From positions 1-36,747 of the forward strand of contig JAJYWG010000138.1 of assembly GCA_021791615.1 (NCBI GenBank): a stretch of 36,747 bases of DNA. The letters run 5' to 3'. Positions 1 through 7,546 of the stretch are shown piece by piece. Position numbers and translations under genes: made by a program. The notes under the pieces were generated by a model. The model was given only the letters and a program-made list of their open reading frames with translations, was not told the origin of the DNA and searched no databases. How positions within the stretch are numbered: position 1 is the first letter of the stretch; each line of letters begins with the position of its first letter. This stretch comes from Actinomycetes bacterium. GTDB lineage: Bacteria; Actinomycetota; Acidimicrobiia; Acidimicrobiales; RAAP-2.

Positions 1-1564
1 TTTCCTGCACAACGCCTCGATCTCCGAAAAGCTCGAAATAGGTCGCGGACGCAGCGTGGGACACCGTCAGTTGGACAAGCGAGTTGAGCGTCCAGGCGGC
101 ACCGAACATCTGATGCTGTCGTGGGTCGCCGTACTTCGAAAGATCGTCCACCTTCGGGACGCCTCCTGGATACGGGCCGAACTTGCCGATCATCTCGACC
201 GACACAACGTGCACGGGTCGTCCACCGCTTTTTAGCCGAGCAGTCAGCACAGTGTCTGATTGCCCGAACGAGTTCTCCATTAGGGACGTTTCATCGGCCG
301 CGTGCACCTGCGGGCAGATAGAGAATCCGAAGCCGTCGATCTCGCTTGCGTCTGGCCACCAACGGTTGAGCTCGGCAAAACACTGCTCGGTTGCCGAAAT
401 GCACGGCACCGCGCCGAACTGCTCAAAAACAGTCCTGACGTCCCGCACGGTCGCGGGTGGGGTGGTGGTCCGACCGATGATGAATCCCCGCGGCCCTTCG
501 AGGACAACAGTCCTCACGATTCGAGCCGTGCTCGAGCCAAGCCAGTCACGTAGGCTCGCAAGCTCCTCTGGACGGGCCTGTCCTGGACTCACGACTACAA
601 CAAGCTCCAGTGGAATGCCCCACTCCTCGGCGACCTTCGCGTGCATGTGGGCGCAAGCCATCCCCTCTGCCCTCGTCAGGTCCAGGTTGACGCGCAGATA
701 GTCGAGTCCGATCGCCTTTGAGAGGGAAGCGGTCGCCTCGCGTGGCTTCCCCAGGTCATCGGGGAACTCGGTACCGAGAGAAGGCCGCTTCACTAGCTCG
801 TGCCGCCCGATCGCAACACGCGGTTCGGGTGCCCGGCCGCGAGCGGAACTCCAAAAGGCCTTGGCCTCGTGTACGTCGATCGACACGGCCTGTTCGATGT
901 GGTCCCCTCTGCTCACACGGAGCGGAAGTGGCACCTCAAGTGGAGTGCCGTACGTCTTGAGGTTGTAGTCCGTCCAATTCCGATGATCCTGCATCTCGAA
1001 CTCGTCACCCTCGAACGAGAATTCGACACGATCGTCTCTCTCGCTGTGGAACGTGAGGCGGTCGTACGGCATGAACATGCCAGTCAGCTTCCCCTCGACG
1101 AACAGTTGGGGATCGATGAGAGCGGGAATGCGGCCGGTCACCGACCGATCTCCGCGACGGGCTTCAAAGCGACTTCCAAGCGTCTCTGGTAGCGGGTGGT
1201 GAAGGTTCAGTCCGATCTTGGCAAGCTCGAAATCCGACTGGGCCTCGCCAGACATCTCGTAGCGGAACGTACCTGCACTCGACAAGACAATCCGCACAGC
1301 CCACTTCGCGGATATGGGTGGGCTATCGACAAAGCAAGACATGGACATCACCCGCGCGTCACCCGCCTGTTCCACGACACTTGTACGGCACCTGAACGGA
1401 ATGGTGTTCCAGGCCGCGTCCCGTACGGCGATGTACAAGCGAGTGAGCAGGCGTCGCCGACCGACGCAAAGATTCCACACGTCGGCACCGACGATGTCGC
1501 AGTTCAGCGGGCCGGCTTCGAGCCGCACGGGGCCCGAAGATTCCTGCTCCGTCGGCGTTACCAT
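1..1564 (-). CDS. apnL: D-apionate lactonase-like enzyme (C-terminus beyond left edge)
   Basis: An open minus-strand frame runs from an ATG at 1564 to the window edge (about 521 codons) without a stop, so the C-terminus is missing. The start overlaps the permease stop (ATGGTAA), indicating translational coupling. The N-terminal ~200 residues look beta-rich. The middle part resembles a TIM barrel, with a strand-like VVLEGPRG segment and the motif CPQVHAADETSLMEN near residue 418. Near residues 480-497 lies DPRQHQMFGAAWTLNSL. The QVHA-D-SL-EN and DPRQ-FGAAWTL motifs are ones I associate with the family annotated as D-apionate lactonase, which opens D-apionolactone to D-apionate in apiose catabolism. 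Position as last gene after an SBP-ATPase-permease set fits a cytoplasmic enzyme acting on the imported compound. The family call is from memory of motifs, and the exact substrate is inference. No other apiose-pathway enzyme is visible here. Confidence 0.68.
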   Translation of the reverse strand, partial: MVTPTEQESSGPVRLEAGPLNCDIVGADVWNLCVGRRRLLTRLYIAVRDAAWNTIPFRCRTSVVEQAGDARVMSMSCFVDSPPISAKWAVRIVLSSAGTFRYEMSGEAQSDFELAKIGLNLHHPLPETLGSRFEARRGDRSVTGRIPALIDPQLFVEGKLTGMFMPYDRLTFHSERDDRVEFSFEGDEFEMQDHRNWTDYNLKTYGTPLEVPLPLRVSRGDHIEQAVSIDVHEAKAFWSSARGRAPEPRVAIGRHELVKRPSLGTEFPDDLGKPREATASLSKAIGLDYLRVNLDLTRAEGMACAHMHAKVAEEWGIPLELVVVVSPGQARPEELASLRDWLGSSTARIVRTVVLEGPRGFIIGRTTTPPATVRDVRTVFEQFGAVPCISATEQCFAELNRWWPDASEIDGFGFSICPQVHAADETSLMENSFGQSDTVLTARLKSGGRPVHVVSVEMIGKFGPYPGGVPKVDDLSKYGDPRQHQMFGAAWTLNSLVQLTVSHAASATYFELFGDRGVVQE

Positions 1565-2676
1565 TGAACCGGCGCGGACTGGCGGTCGTGTCTGCGCGAC
1601 GTCAGGCGATCGACGGCGACGGCGACGACGATGACGACCCCAACGAAGATGAGCTGGACGAACGGTCCGTAGCCGAGGAGCGACAGTCCGTTCGAGATGA
1701 GCGTCAAGAACAGCGCGCCCAGGAACGTTCCCCACACCGTGCCCCGGCCCCCCGAAAGACTCGCGCCACCGATGATGACCGCTGCGAACACCGTGAAGGG
1801 AAGGCTCGATCCTGCCGTGGGCGACGTCGCACCCACCAGCGAAAAGGCGATGATGCCGGCCAGTACCGCCAGGGTGCCGCTCAGTCCGAAGGCGATGATC
1901 TTGTACCGGCGTACGGGGAGGCCGACGACCTTTGCCGCGACGCCGTTCCCGCCGATCGCCGCACTCTTGAAGCCGAACATGCTCCGATGGACGACCACGT
2001 ACATGATCACCGCGACGCCAAGTAGCCAGAAGATCTGAACTGGCACCACCCCGAAGACTTGGTCCTGCCCGAAGGCCTCGAAGATGGAGTAGCCCGGGTC
2101 CGTCGCGAGCGGGTTCACCGACGCGGAGTTGCTGGCCAGGAACGTGATTCCCTCGGCGAGGTTCAACATCCCGAGCGTGGTGATGAACGAGTTGACCCCG
2201 ATGTAGGTGGTGACGATCCCGTTGATCAGTCCTGCCCCGAATCCGATCCCGAGCCCGGCAAGACATGCAAGCACGAACGGGACACCGTGAACCCAGAGAA
2301 GGGCAATTGACATCGCCCCGAGACCGTAGATCGATCCGACGGAGAGATCGATTTCACCGACGAGAAGCACAACCATCTCACCCATCGCGATGATGCCGAG
2401 ACTACTGGTGGTCTTGAAAATTGTAAGGATGTTGGCAGAGCTCAGAAATGCCGTATTCAATCCTTCGAACACCATCGCACATGCCATCACAGCGACGAGA
2501 AGTCCTCCGATGCGACTCCAGGCGCGCAAGAGGTTCCTGACGGTGCCTGTCGACGTGCGAGCGGCTCCCGCACCCGCTTTCAAGTCGTTAGTCGACACAG
2601 CAACCGTTCTCTCTGCCCTTGGATTCGCTGTACCTACGCCGCTCTTGTCGACGCTGAGTTCGCCCCTAAGCGGCAT
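1558..2676 (-). CDS. Ribose-type ABC transporter permease
   Basis: A 372-residue integral membrane protein of the RbsC/BPD_transp_2 family. After a polar N-terminal tail of about 50 residues come multiple hydrophobic segments. The diagnostic GEIDLSVGS motif lies between the early helices, and a later GGASLSGGRGTVWGT loop is typical of the cytoplasmic ATPase-contact region. It forms the membrane channel of the importer encoded with the upstream ATPase and SBP. The ATG overlaps the end of the ATPase gene by 11 bp, and its own stop overlaps the next start, so the three genes are probably translated as a unit. An internal GTG near residue 28 could be the real start because the first residues are not conserved-looking. 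Substrate is unknown; the lactonase-like gene downstream suggests a sugar or lactone. Confidence 0.9.
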   Translation of the reverse strand: MPLRGELSVDKSGVGTANPRAERTVAVSTNDLKAGAGAARTSTGTVRNLLRAWSRIGGLLVAVMACAMVFEGLNTAFLSSANILTIFKTTSSLGIIAMGEMVVLLVGEIDLSVGSIYGLGAMSIALLWVHGVPFVLACLAGLGIGFGAGLINGIVTTYIGVNSFITTLGMLNLAEGITFLASNSASVNPLATDPGYSIFEAFGQDQVFGVVPVQIFWLLGVAVIMYVVVHRSMFGFKSAAIGGNGVAAKVVGLPVRRYKIIAFGLSGTLAVLAGIIAFSLVGATSPTAGSSLPFTVFAAVIIGGASLSGGRGTVWGTFLGALFLTLISNGLSLLGYGPFVQLIFVGVVIVVAVAVDRLTSRRHDRQSAPVQW

Positions 2677-4144
2677 CGACCTGCTTCCCCAGCAATTGGC
2701 TCACCGCGATGGTGAGCGCTTCGAGGTCACTTGACTTGTCCACATCCAAGCAGCCTTGCACCACCTGGTCGCCCACTACGAATAGCCGATCGGCGCACCC
2801 GACGGCGTCTTCCAACTCGTTCACGAACATCACGACCGCCCCCCCCGATCGCGCGAAAGTCCCGAGGATCTCGTGGATCTGGATCTTGGTGGCAAGGTCG
2901 ACGCCGCGAGTGGGCTCTTCGACGATCAACAGGTCCGGGCGTACCGCCAGGGCACATGCGAGTGCAACCTTCTGCTGGTTTCCACCGCTCAGACTTCCGA
3001 CAATCACCCCAGGTTGTGCCGCCTTGATCCGGAAGTCTGCGATGTAGGAGCCCGCCGCTTTCGCAATGATCCGCCTGGTGATGAGCCTACGGCGGCCTGA
3101 CAGCTCGCGTCGGTTCAAGCGGGAAGCGATGTTCGCGGCCACTGACATGTTGAAAAAGAGGCTCTGGCGCCGGTCTGCGGGCATGTACGCGCGGCGCACG
3201 CGTCCGGTCTCACCGGCGAGTGCTGCACTCCGCACGAGCTCACGTCCTCCACCGCCTTCCGGGCCGGTTACCGCCACGACGTGGCCCCGTATGCCGCATA
3301 TGCTGCGCTTCGCTGCGTCGGACCTCTTCTCGTTCTCGGCGATCGTGCCCGGCAACGGGCCGCCTCCCGAGCCGCCCGGTGCGGTAGTGATGTGAGCGAC
3401 CGCCGGCGCATCGGAAGCGATGAACGGTGCCGCGATCGCGGCCGAGTCGCCGCCCCCGAACTCCTGAGCGGTCAGGATCGATGCCAGGTTCTCAGTCGTG
3501 ACGTCATGGCCGGAGATCACGCCCGCGACGCTGCCGTCTCGCACCGCTACGACGCGCTCGCAGATTTCGCTGACTTCTGCCAAGCGGTGAGAGACCAGGA
3601 TCACCAGCTTGCCGGCGTCACGCAGGCCTTTCATGTGCTCGAACAGCTCTTGGGATTCGTCCTTCGTGAGCGCGGAGTTCGGCTCGTCGAAGACGAACAC
3701 CTCTGCCGATCTCAGGAGAGCTCGCGCAATCTCGGTCAACTGCCACACGGCGATAGGCGTGTTCTCAAGCAGCTCATTCGCCTGGCCGCCGACGTGAAGG
3801 TGCCGGAGGAGGTGCACTACTTCTGGCGTCGGTCGAGGCTTTGCAATCCCGCCCCTGCCGATCATCAGGTTGGCTGCTACTGACAGGTTCGGGAACAGCT
3901 GTGGTTCCTGGTGCACGACTGCGACCAGCTGACGACGCCGTTCGAGCGGCAAAACGAGGTCGTTGTAAGAGATGGTGCCGCTGTCCTCCCGCTCTTCTCC
4001 AGCGAGCAACTTTACCAACGTGCTCTTTCCGGCTCCGTTGGCGCCGACGATCCCTAGGATCTCTCTCGGGTGAGCTTGGAGGCTGAGCGACGCGAGAGCG
4101 TGGGTTTCACCGTACGTCTTCCGCACACTGTCGACGATCAGCAT
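2666..4144 (-). CDS. Ribose-type ABC transporter ATPase (two nucleotide-binding domains)
   Basis: A 492-residue tandem ATPase like RbsA/MglA. The N-terminal domain has Walker A GANGAGKST at residues 34-42 and Walker B FDEPNSAL around 152-159. Its signature region, QLTEIARALL, is degenerate as usual for this family. The C-terminal domain has a degenerate P-loop (TGPEGGGGREL, ~293-303), a full LSGGNQQ signature at 385-391 and EEPTRGVD at ~409-416. The stretch between the second P-loop and MPADRR is short: roughly 30 residues that usually follow the P-loop seem absent. It energises import together with the downstream permease. A 177-bp gap separates it from the SBP gene upstream, whereas it overlaps the permease gene downstream. 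Confidence 0.92.
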   Translation of the reverse strand: MLIVDSVRKTYGETHALASLSLQAHPREILGIVGANGAGKSTLVKLLAGEEREDSGTISYNDLVLPLERRRQLVAVVHQEPQLFPNLSVAANLMIGRGGIAKPRPTPEVVHLLRHLHVGGQANELLENTPIAVWQLTEIARALLRSAEVFVFDEPNSALTKDESQELFEHMKGLRDAGKLVILVSHRLAEVSEICERVVAVRDGSVAGVISGHDVTTENLASILTAQEFGGGDSAAIAAPFIASDAPAVAHITTAPGGSGGGPLPGTIAENEKRSDAAKRSICGIRGHVVAVTGPEGGGGRELVRSAALAGETGRVRRAYMPADRRQSLFFNMSVAANIASRLNRRELSGRRRLITRRIIAKAAGSYIADFRIKAAQPGVIVGSLSGGNQQKVALACALAVRPDLLIVEEPTRGVDLATKIQIHEILGTFARSGGAVVMFVNELEDAVGCADRLFVVGDQVVQGCLDVDKSSDLEALTIAVSQLLGKQVDAA

Positions 4145-4203
4145 TTGATCTGGTCTCCGTTGGAGATCGCCACTCTTACGTACGCTTGCACACGGATAGC
4201 CAG

Positions 4204-4219
4204 GGCTCTGGTCAGAACC
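4204..4219. repeat. Short inverted repeat between SBP and ATPase genes
   Basis: GGCTCTG-GT-CAGAACC is a near-perfect dyad (one mismatch, two-base centre) in the 177-bp gap after the SBP gene. The rest of the gap (4145-4321) shows no gene. It might form a weak intercistronic hairpin or bind a protein. It is much weaker than the hairpins after the other two SBP genes, so a function is uncertain. Confidence 0.3.
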
Positions 4220-4321
4220 AATGAGGGCTACTCATCTGTTGCTGACCCGAGCCCCTAGCGCACGCATCGATTTGCCGCTTCCAGCTGGCGACACGATGTG
4301 CTCTCTTCCGTCCGCCTGCTG

Positions 4322-5458
4322 CTATGTCAGCGAGCCGGGAATGCTCTTGTACAGCGCGACCGCTGCTTTCACGTTTGTCGGAGTCCAAATCGAAGGATCG
4401 ATATACTGGTGGGGCGACGGCACCTTCCCAGCGAGCAGCATGCTCGCGCAGCCTTTCACGAAGTTCTCTGCCTGGAGGTCATAGCGCTGGTCCACGGTGC
4501 CGATGATGTCTCCTGCCCTGAGATCTTTGATGTAAGTCGAATTGACGTTGTACCCGAGCGTGAACACCTTCCCCTTGAGGCCCCTGCTCGCGATTAGCCC
4601 GCCTATCTCAGCTGCCCCCCAGTCGCTGTCGAAGTAGAACTGGACTGTCGGATGGCCAGTCATGAAGGCGGACATGTCTGACGTAATCGGAGACGGTGTG
4701 TACCCGGTGGTAAGGGCGTCAGTCGGCGTTCCCACGATCTTGATGTGCGGGAACGCGCTCTTCACGACCTCTTCCCAGCCCTTCATGCGCCCTTGCGCCC
4801 AGGGCGCGCTCGTTGTACCCGTGACCAGGGCAGCCGATCTCAAGACGATGTGGTGCTTCTTCGCCCAACTGACCGTGTACTCCCCCGCGACCCTTCCAGT
4901 CCACAGCGGCGACTTCGGTGTGGTGTCGTCCACGCCGTAATAGGCGATGCGGTGGGACGGCGGACTATCCGTGTTGACGGTCATCACCGGCACGCCGGCG
5001 CTCATCGTCGAGTTGATCACCTTTTCGAACGCACCCGGCGTAATGGGCTCGACGCCGACGCATGTGAGCTCTCCGGCGCTCACGAGGCTCGTGATCTGGC
5101 TGATCTGGGCCGGTGCTGTTGTGTTCGTGCTCCCGATCAGCTTGACGTTGATCGTCACACCGTAGGTCTTCTTGACCCAGGCTGCGCCTCGGCTCAGGCC
5201 CGCACGTAGCTCGGCAGGAGCACCGGCCTCGGAAACAGCCTGGTAGGACATGTCGAAGTTCAGCGCCTTGTGCGCGCGAATGTTCTTCTCGATCCTGCTT
5301 GCTACGTGGAACGTACCCCACGAGAACTTGAACGTGCTCGGCGGCGCCTTCGACGCTCCTGCGTTCGTAGCAAGAACCGAGCCACTGACCAAGAGTCCCA
5401 GCGTCAAGGTTGCGCAGCCAATGCCGCACAGTGACCGACCGACCTTGCGTTGAATCAT
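4322..5458 (-). CDS. Sugar-type ABC substrate-binding protein 1
   Basis: A 378-residue secreted periplasmic-binding-protein-like receptor (Peripla_BP_4/RbsB-like fold). The N-terminus MIQRKVGRSLCGIG followed by a hydrophobic stretch and an Ala-rich ATNAGASKA region looks like a Sec signal peptide. No lipobox cysteine follows it. The mature part has the two-lobe pattern with TSLVSAGELTCVGVEP, GVPVMTVNTD and a late DQRYDLQAENFVKGCASMLLAG hinge/C-terminal region typical of the family. The ATG is preceded by a strong GAGGGGG ribosome-binding site, also found before the other two SBP genes. It is the first gene of the operon SBP-ATPase-permease-lactonase, so it delivers the ligand to that importer. 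Ligand is not determinable from sequence; apiose, apionate or a related branched sugar is inferred from the last gene. Confidence 0.88.
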   Translation of the reverse strand: MIQRKVGRSLCGIGCATLTLGLLVSGSVLATNAGASKAPPSTFKFSWGTFHVASRIEKNIRAHKALNFDMSYQAVSEAGAPAELRAGLSRGAAWVKKTYGVTINVKLIGSTNTTAPAQISQITSLVSAGELTCVGVEPITPGAFEKVINSTMSAGVPVMTVNTDSPPSHRIAYYGVDDTTPKSPLWTGRVAGEYTVSWAKKHHIVLRSAALVTGTTSAPWAQGRMKGWEEVVKSAFPHIKIVGTPTDALTTGYTPSPITSDMSAFMTGHPTVQFYFDSDWGAAEIGGLIASRGLKGKVFTLGYNVNSTYIKDLRAGDIIGTVDQRYDLQAENFVKGCASMLLAGKVPSPHQYIDPSIWTPTNVKAAVALYKSIPGSLT

Positions 5459-5469
5459 CGCACCCCCTC

Positions 5470-5495
5470 TGGAATCGATACAGCAACCGATTCCA
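5470..5495. promoter_or_regulatory. Inverted-repeat operator before SBP 1
   Basis: A perfect 8-bp inverted repeat, TGGAATCG-N10-CGATTCCA, lies immediately downstream of the predicted -10 box and just upstream of the GAGGGGG ribosome-binding site. This is where a repressor would block transcription start. No cognate regulator gene is adjacent, so it would be encoded elsewhere, possibly left of the window. Confidence 0.6.
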
Positions 5496-5523
5496 CTCTA
5501 TCGACAAGGCCTCCCGATGTCAA
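5495..5523 (-). promoter_or_regulatory. Sigma70-type promoter of the region 1 operon
   Basis: Read on the minus strand, TTGACA (5523-5518), 17 bases, then TAGAGT (5500-5495). The -35 is consensus and the -10 matches 4 of 6. Predicted start is near 5488, inside the inverted repeat, giving a leader of about 30 nt to the SBP start. Confidence 0.6.
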
Positions 5524-5581
5524 CTGAGTTCGCTCGCTCCCGGAGGCGACAACGCCCCACAGCCCGGCTCCCACCGTCTCG

Positions 5582-6046
5582 ATGACCATGAAGTCTGGCG
5601 CGACGCTGCGAACTGCACGGGTCGCGGCCGGGCTGAGCCGGCGCCAGCTCGCGCGGCGGGCTCGAACGAGCCAAGCCCGGATCTCTTCCTACAAGTCCGG
5701 CACGCTCACTTCTGAGCCGCAGACCAAGCACCGCCCCCTCCAGGCGATGCGCCCGCTCCCCTCGGTCGTGCTGGACCGTTACCGCGAAGAGGTGAAGCGC
5801 CTCGCCGCTTCGCACCATCTCCTCTGCGTGCGCGTCTTCGGCTCGATCGCCCCGGGGGGACCGACGCGCTCTCAAGCGACATCGACCTGCTTGTCACCCC
5901 CGACGAAGAGGCGTCATTGCTCGACACGGCTGCTTTCATGTTTCATGCTCGACGTCGAAACACTCACTGGCTACGAGATCGATGTCGTTTCCAACGCCCC
6001 GCTCACCGACGACGCCAGGATCGTCGTCGAGGCACGGTGGCTATGA
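5582..6046 (+). pseudogene. XRE-HTH / MNT nucleotidyltransferase antitoxin, frame-damaged
   Basis: The frame of 154 codons begins with an XRE-like helix-turn-helix (LRTARVAAGLSRRQLARRA, then SQARISSY). It continues into the start of a minimal nucleotidyltransferase domain (CVRVFGSIAPGG). At the G6 run at 5854-5859 the reading shifts: the expected catalytic segment SSDIDLLVTPDEEASLLD is encoded in the next frame. A 7-bp tandem duplication (5934-5947) then returns the sequence to the first frame, which ends correctly with GYEIDVVSNAPL. The product as read therefore lacks the DxD metal-binding aspartates and is probably dead, unless the G-run is a sequencing error. Its stop overlaps an ATG (ATGA) where the partner HEPN-type toxin gene would normally begin, but that frame stops after 21 codons (6108) with no recognisable toxin. 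Known family context: type VII MNT/HEPN toxin-antitoxin pairs. Confidence 0.72.
5934..5947 (+). repeat. 7-bp tandem duplication restoring frame
   Basis: TTTCATG occurs twice in direct succession. Removing one copy joins DTAAF directly to MLDVETLTGYEIDVV in the frame that carries the catalytic aspartates, which is how related proteins read. The duplication therefore looks like a secondary event that compensates the shift at the upstream G-run. Confidence 0.75.
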
Positions 6047-6073
6047 CCCAGCCGCGGAGCTTTCGACGAACGG

Positions 6074-6610
6074 CTACCGACGAGTTGCAGTGCGTCCGCT
6101 CCGGGTGATCCCCGCCTTGGACAGAACCGCCGGCCGAATGCCCATCTCTCGCCAGACCGAGTAGTCGATGCCGCGTCGCTCGCTGTAGCTGCGGGCGACC
6201 TTCACGAACTCCCTCTCGAGCCCATTGTGGTCGGCGGCCGGTCGAAGCGTGCCGAGCGTCGCTTCGAGATCGCGGCGCTCCTTCAGCAAGGTGAGCTTGT
6301 CGACGCCGCGAGCGTCTCGGAGCTGCTCACGTACCCGGTCGAGTTGCCTCTTCACCGCTTCAGGAGATGGACGGCGTCCCCGGGGCTTCGGAGCGTCGAC
6401 CGATTCGAGGTAGGCACGCACGATCCTCGCTTCCTCACGGCCGCGCGCCAGCTGCGCCTTGTGCGCGTCGGTGAGACCGCCACGCGGCCCGCGCCGCCTC
6501 TGTCCGGCGTTTCCTGACGGAGCGACGGGGTTTCTGCTCCTTGGCCGGCTCGCCAGCGTCTTCTTGGCGGCTCGCTTCGTTGCAATCGGTTTCTTCTGTG
6601 ATTGTGCCAT
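6074..6610 (-). CDS. Conserved hypothetical basic protein
   Basis: A 178-residue soluble protein with a very basic, Lys/Arg/Ala-rich N-terminus (about 45 residues, like a nucleic-acid-binding tail). A charged, probably helical middle follows (LTDAHKAQLARGREEAR; KRQLDRVREQLRDARGVDKLTLLKERR). The C-terminal segment GIDYSVWREMGIRPAVLSKAGI looks like a small helical, perhaps HTH-like, domain. I have seen this layout in unnamed actinobacterial proteins but can assign no function. A DNA- or RNA-binding role is only inferred from charge. It is convergent with the broken antitoxin gene and overlaps the end of the toxin-position frame. It starts 9 bp after a small minus-strand ORF. Confidence 0.72.
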   Translation of the reverse strand: MAQSQKKPIATKRAAKKTLASRPRSRNPVAPSGNAGQRRRGPRGGLTDAHKAQLARGREEARIVRAYLESVDAPKPRGRRPSPEAVKRQLDRVREQLRDARGVDKLTLLKERRDLEATLGTLRPAADHNGLEREFVKVARSYSERRGIDYSVWREMGIRPAVLSKAGITRSGRTATRR

Positions 6611-6619
6611 GCCGTAATC

Positions 6620-6772
6620 CTAATGGATGCACCGTTTATAGAAAGCACACGCGAACTTCCAACTCGAGCCGTCCTCAATACAGGTATGCACCACGTGGCT
6701 CCCGCCGTCGACGACCAACGGGCCACCCTCGTCACCGACCGGTAAAACATGATGTGAGTAGTGCAAGAACAT
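6620..6772 (-). CDS. Possible 50-residue small protein
   Basis: An ATG-initiated frame reads MFLHYSHHVLPVGDEG, then a Gly/Val-rich stretch, and ends in a Cys/Trp/aromatic-rich tail (HTCIEDGSSWKFACAFYK). It sits 9 bp upstream of the basic protein gene on the same strand. I recognise no family, there is no clear ribosome-binding site, and codon usage is not strongly actinobacterial. It may be the remnant of a longer gene in this eroded zone or chance. Confidence 0.25.
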   Translation of the reverse strand: MFLHYSHHVLPVGDEGGPLVVDGGSHVVHTCIEDGSSWKFACAFYKRCIH

Positions 6773-6825
6773 GGCCGCGCGCGTCCGGTCATTCCTGAAG
6801 GAGCGCCACGTGTCAAGGGACCTCG

Positions 6826-7209
6826 GTCGTCAAGTTCGTCGTCAGAGACCAGATCCTCGACCGTTACCCTGCCGAGCTGATCGAGCAGGCAGACGAGCTG
6901 TCGGAAGCGCAGTTATTCGACGTCGTCGCGACCGTCCAGGAGCACTTCTGCTCCCCCGGGGACGGAAACACGATCTCGGCGACGGCCCAGATTGCCCCCG
7001 ACACCGCCCCGAACGAGCTGATCGCCGCGATGCTCCCCCATCTTGGCTATCTGAAGGGGATGACCGTGTTCCCGAAGGTCTCTCGCGAGCTCGCCCCCTA
7101 CGAGCCGCTCACCGAGGACGAGTACCTGGCACGCTCTGGTTGGGGCCTCGTTCTCGTCGGCGACTCGAACGATGGCAAGTGCCACAACGGGGCATGTCCG
7201 ATTCGCTGA
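6826..7209 (+). pseudogene. Class II (B12-dependent) ribonucleotide reductase, C-terminal fragment
   Basis: A frame of about 128 codons ending at TGA 7207-7209 reads as the end of an adenosylcobalamin-dependent ribonucleoside-triphosphate reductase. It contains VRDQILDRYPAELIEQADE, a CSPGDGNTISATAQIAPDT segment, LKGMTVFP, then PYEPLTEDEYLA. It ends in KCHNGACPIR, whose C-x4-C pair matches the C-terminal redox-shuttle cysteines of the Lactobacillus-type enzyme. The family's catalytic barrel, several hundred residues, is missing: no homologous sequence or start codon precedes it. It is therefore a 3' stump left by deletion or recombination. It carries no known function here. Other frames over the same span encode only shadows. 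Confidence 0.7.
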
Positions 7210-7260
7210 GCCATACCAGGCGAGCCGATCTCGAGGCTGGCGCACAGGTCACTCATGCTT

Positions 7261-7292
7261 GAATCCTCCCCACAGCTGAAGCCTGGGGATTC
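7261..7292. mobile_element. IS200/IS605-like terminal hairpin remnant
   Basis: GAATCCTCCCCA and TGGGGATTC form an imperfect hairpin (extra bases in the left arm) around a CAGCTGAAGCC loop, followed by CCGGGCTT. GAATCC/GGGGATTC stem-loops of this kind are common at ends of IS200/IS605-family elements. No transposase or TnpB gene is present, so this would be a leftover end. Confidence 0.4.
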
Positions 7293-7326
7293 CCGGGCTT
7301 CTCGCTAGATCGTGTGGACTTTGGGT

Positions 7327-7440
7327 AGAGCACCTCGCAACCCAAGACGAGGTGCTCCAACAGCTGCGCGGCGAATGAGCGGCTTCGTAGGGAGGGGATG
7401 CGAGCGCCCGACGGGACTGGCCGTAGGTAGCGCGCCATGC
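7327..7440 (+). repeat. Diverged copy of the 3' end of the 20.3-kb membrane gene
   Basis: From AGAGCACCTCGC onward this stretch aligns, with substitutions and small indels, to about 20650-20755 in the same orientation. The shared part covers the last coding residues (EHLA-QDEVLQQL-GE) and about 60 bp of downstream sequence (GAGCGGCTTC, TAGGGAG, CTGGCCG-AGGTAGCGCG). Here the frame ends early (GAATGA) and nothing upstream resembles the membrane protein. It is therefore a remnant of a paralogous copy or a transposed fragment. It lies between two IS-like hairpins. Confidence 0.65.
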
Positions 7441-7445
7441 CGCAC

Positions 7446-7485
7446 TTGCCATCCTCCCCGCCCTCACGGACGGGGAGGATGGCAA
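7446..7485. terminator. Perfect 15-bp stem-loop downstream of deoC
   Basis: TTGCCATCCTCCCCG, a 10-base loop, then CGGGGAGGATGGCAA. The stem is perfect, GC-rich and lies about 60 bp past the deoC stop, so it could end the leftward nucleoside operon. There is no T-run after the stem in that direction. The CCATCCTCCCCG arm also resembles IS200/IS605-family end hairpins, so it may be a mobile-element relic now serving as a terminator. Confidence 0.5.
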
Positions 7486-7546
7486 ACATTGGTACCTACT
7501 TCGCCGTTCAGAGCTTCCTTGAGAACCTTCGCGAAAGACGGTGCCC

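Noticed and set aside
183..1567. Plus-strand frames across the left end (172, 130, 123 codons)
   Set aside because: The minus strand is one continuous frame over the same span with apionate-lactonase-like motifs and translational overlap with the permease; the plus frames are shadows.
6771..7262. 163-codon plus-strand frame
   Set aside because: Arg-rich composition and no motifs. The neighbouring frame over the same bases gives the recognisable ribonucleotide reductase C-terminus.
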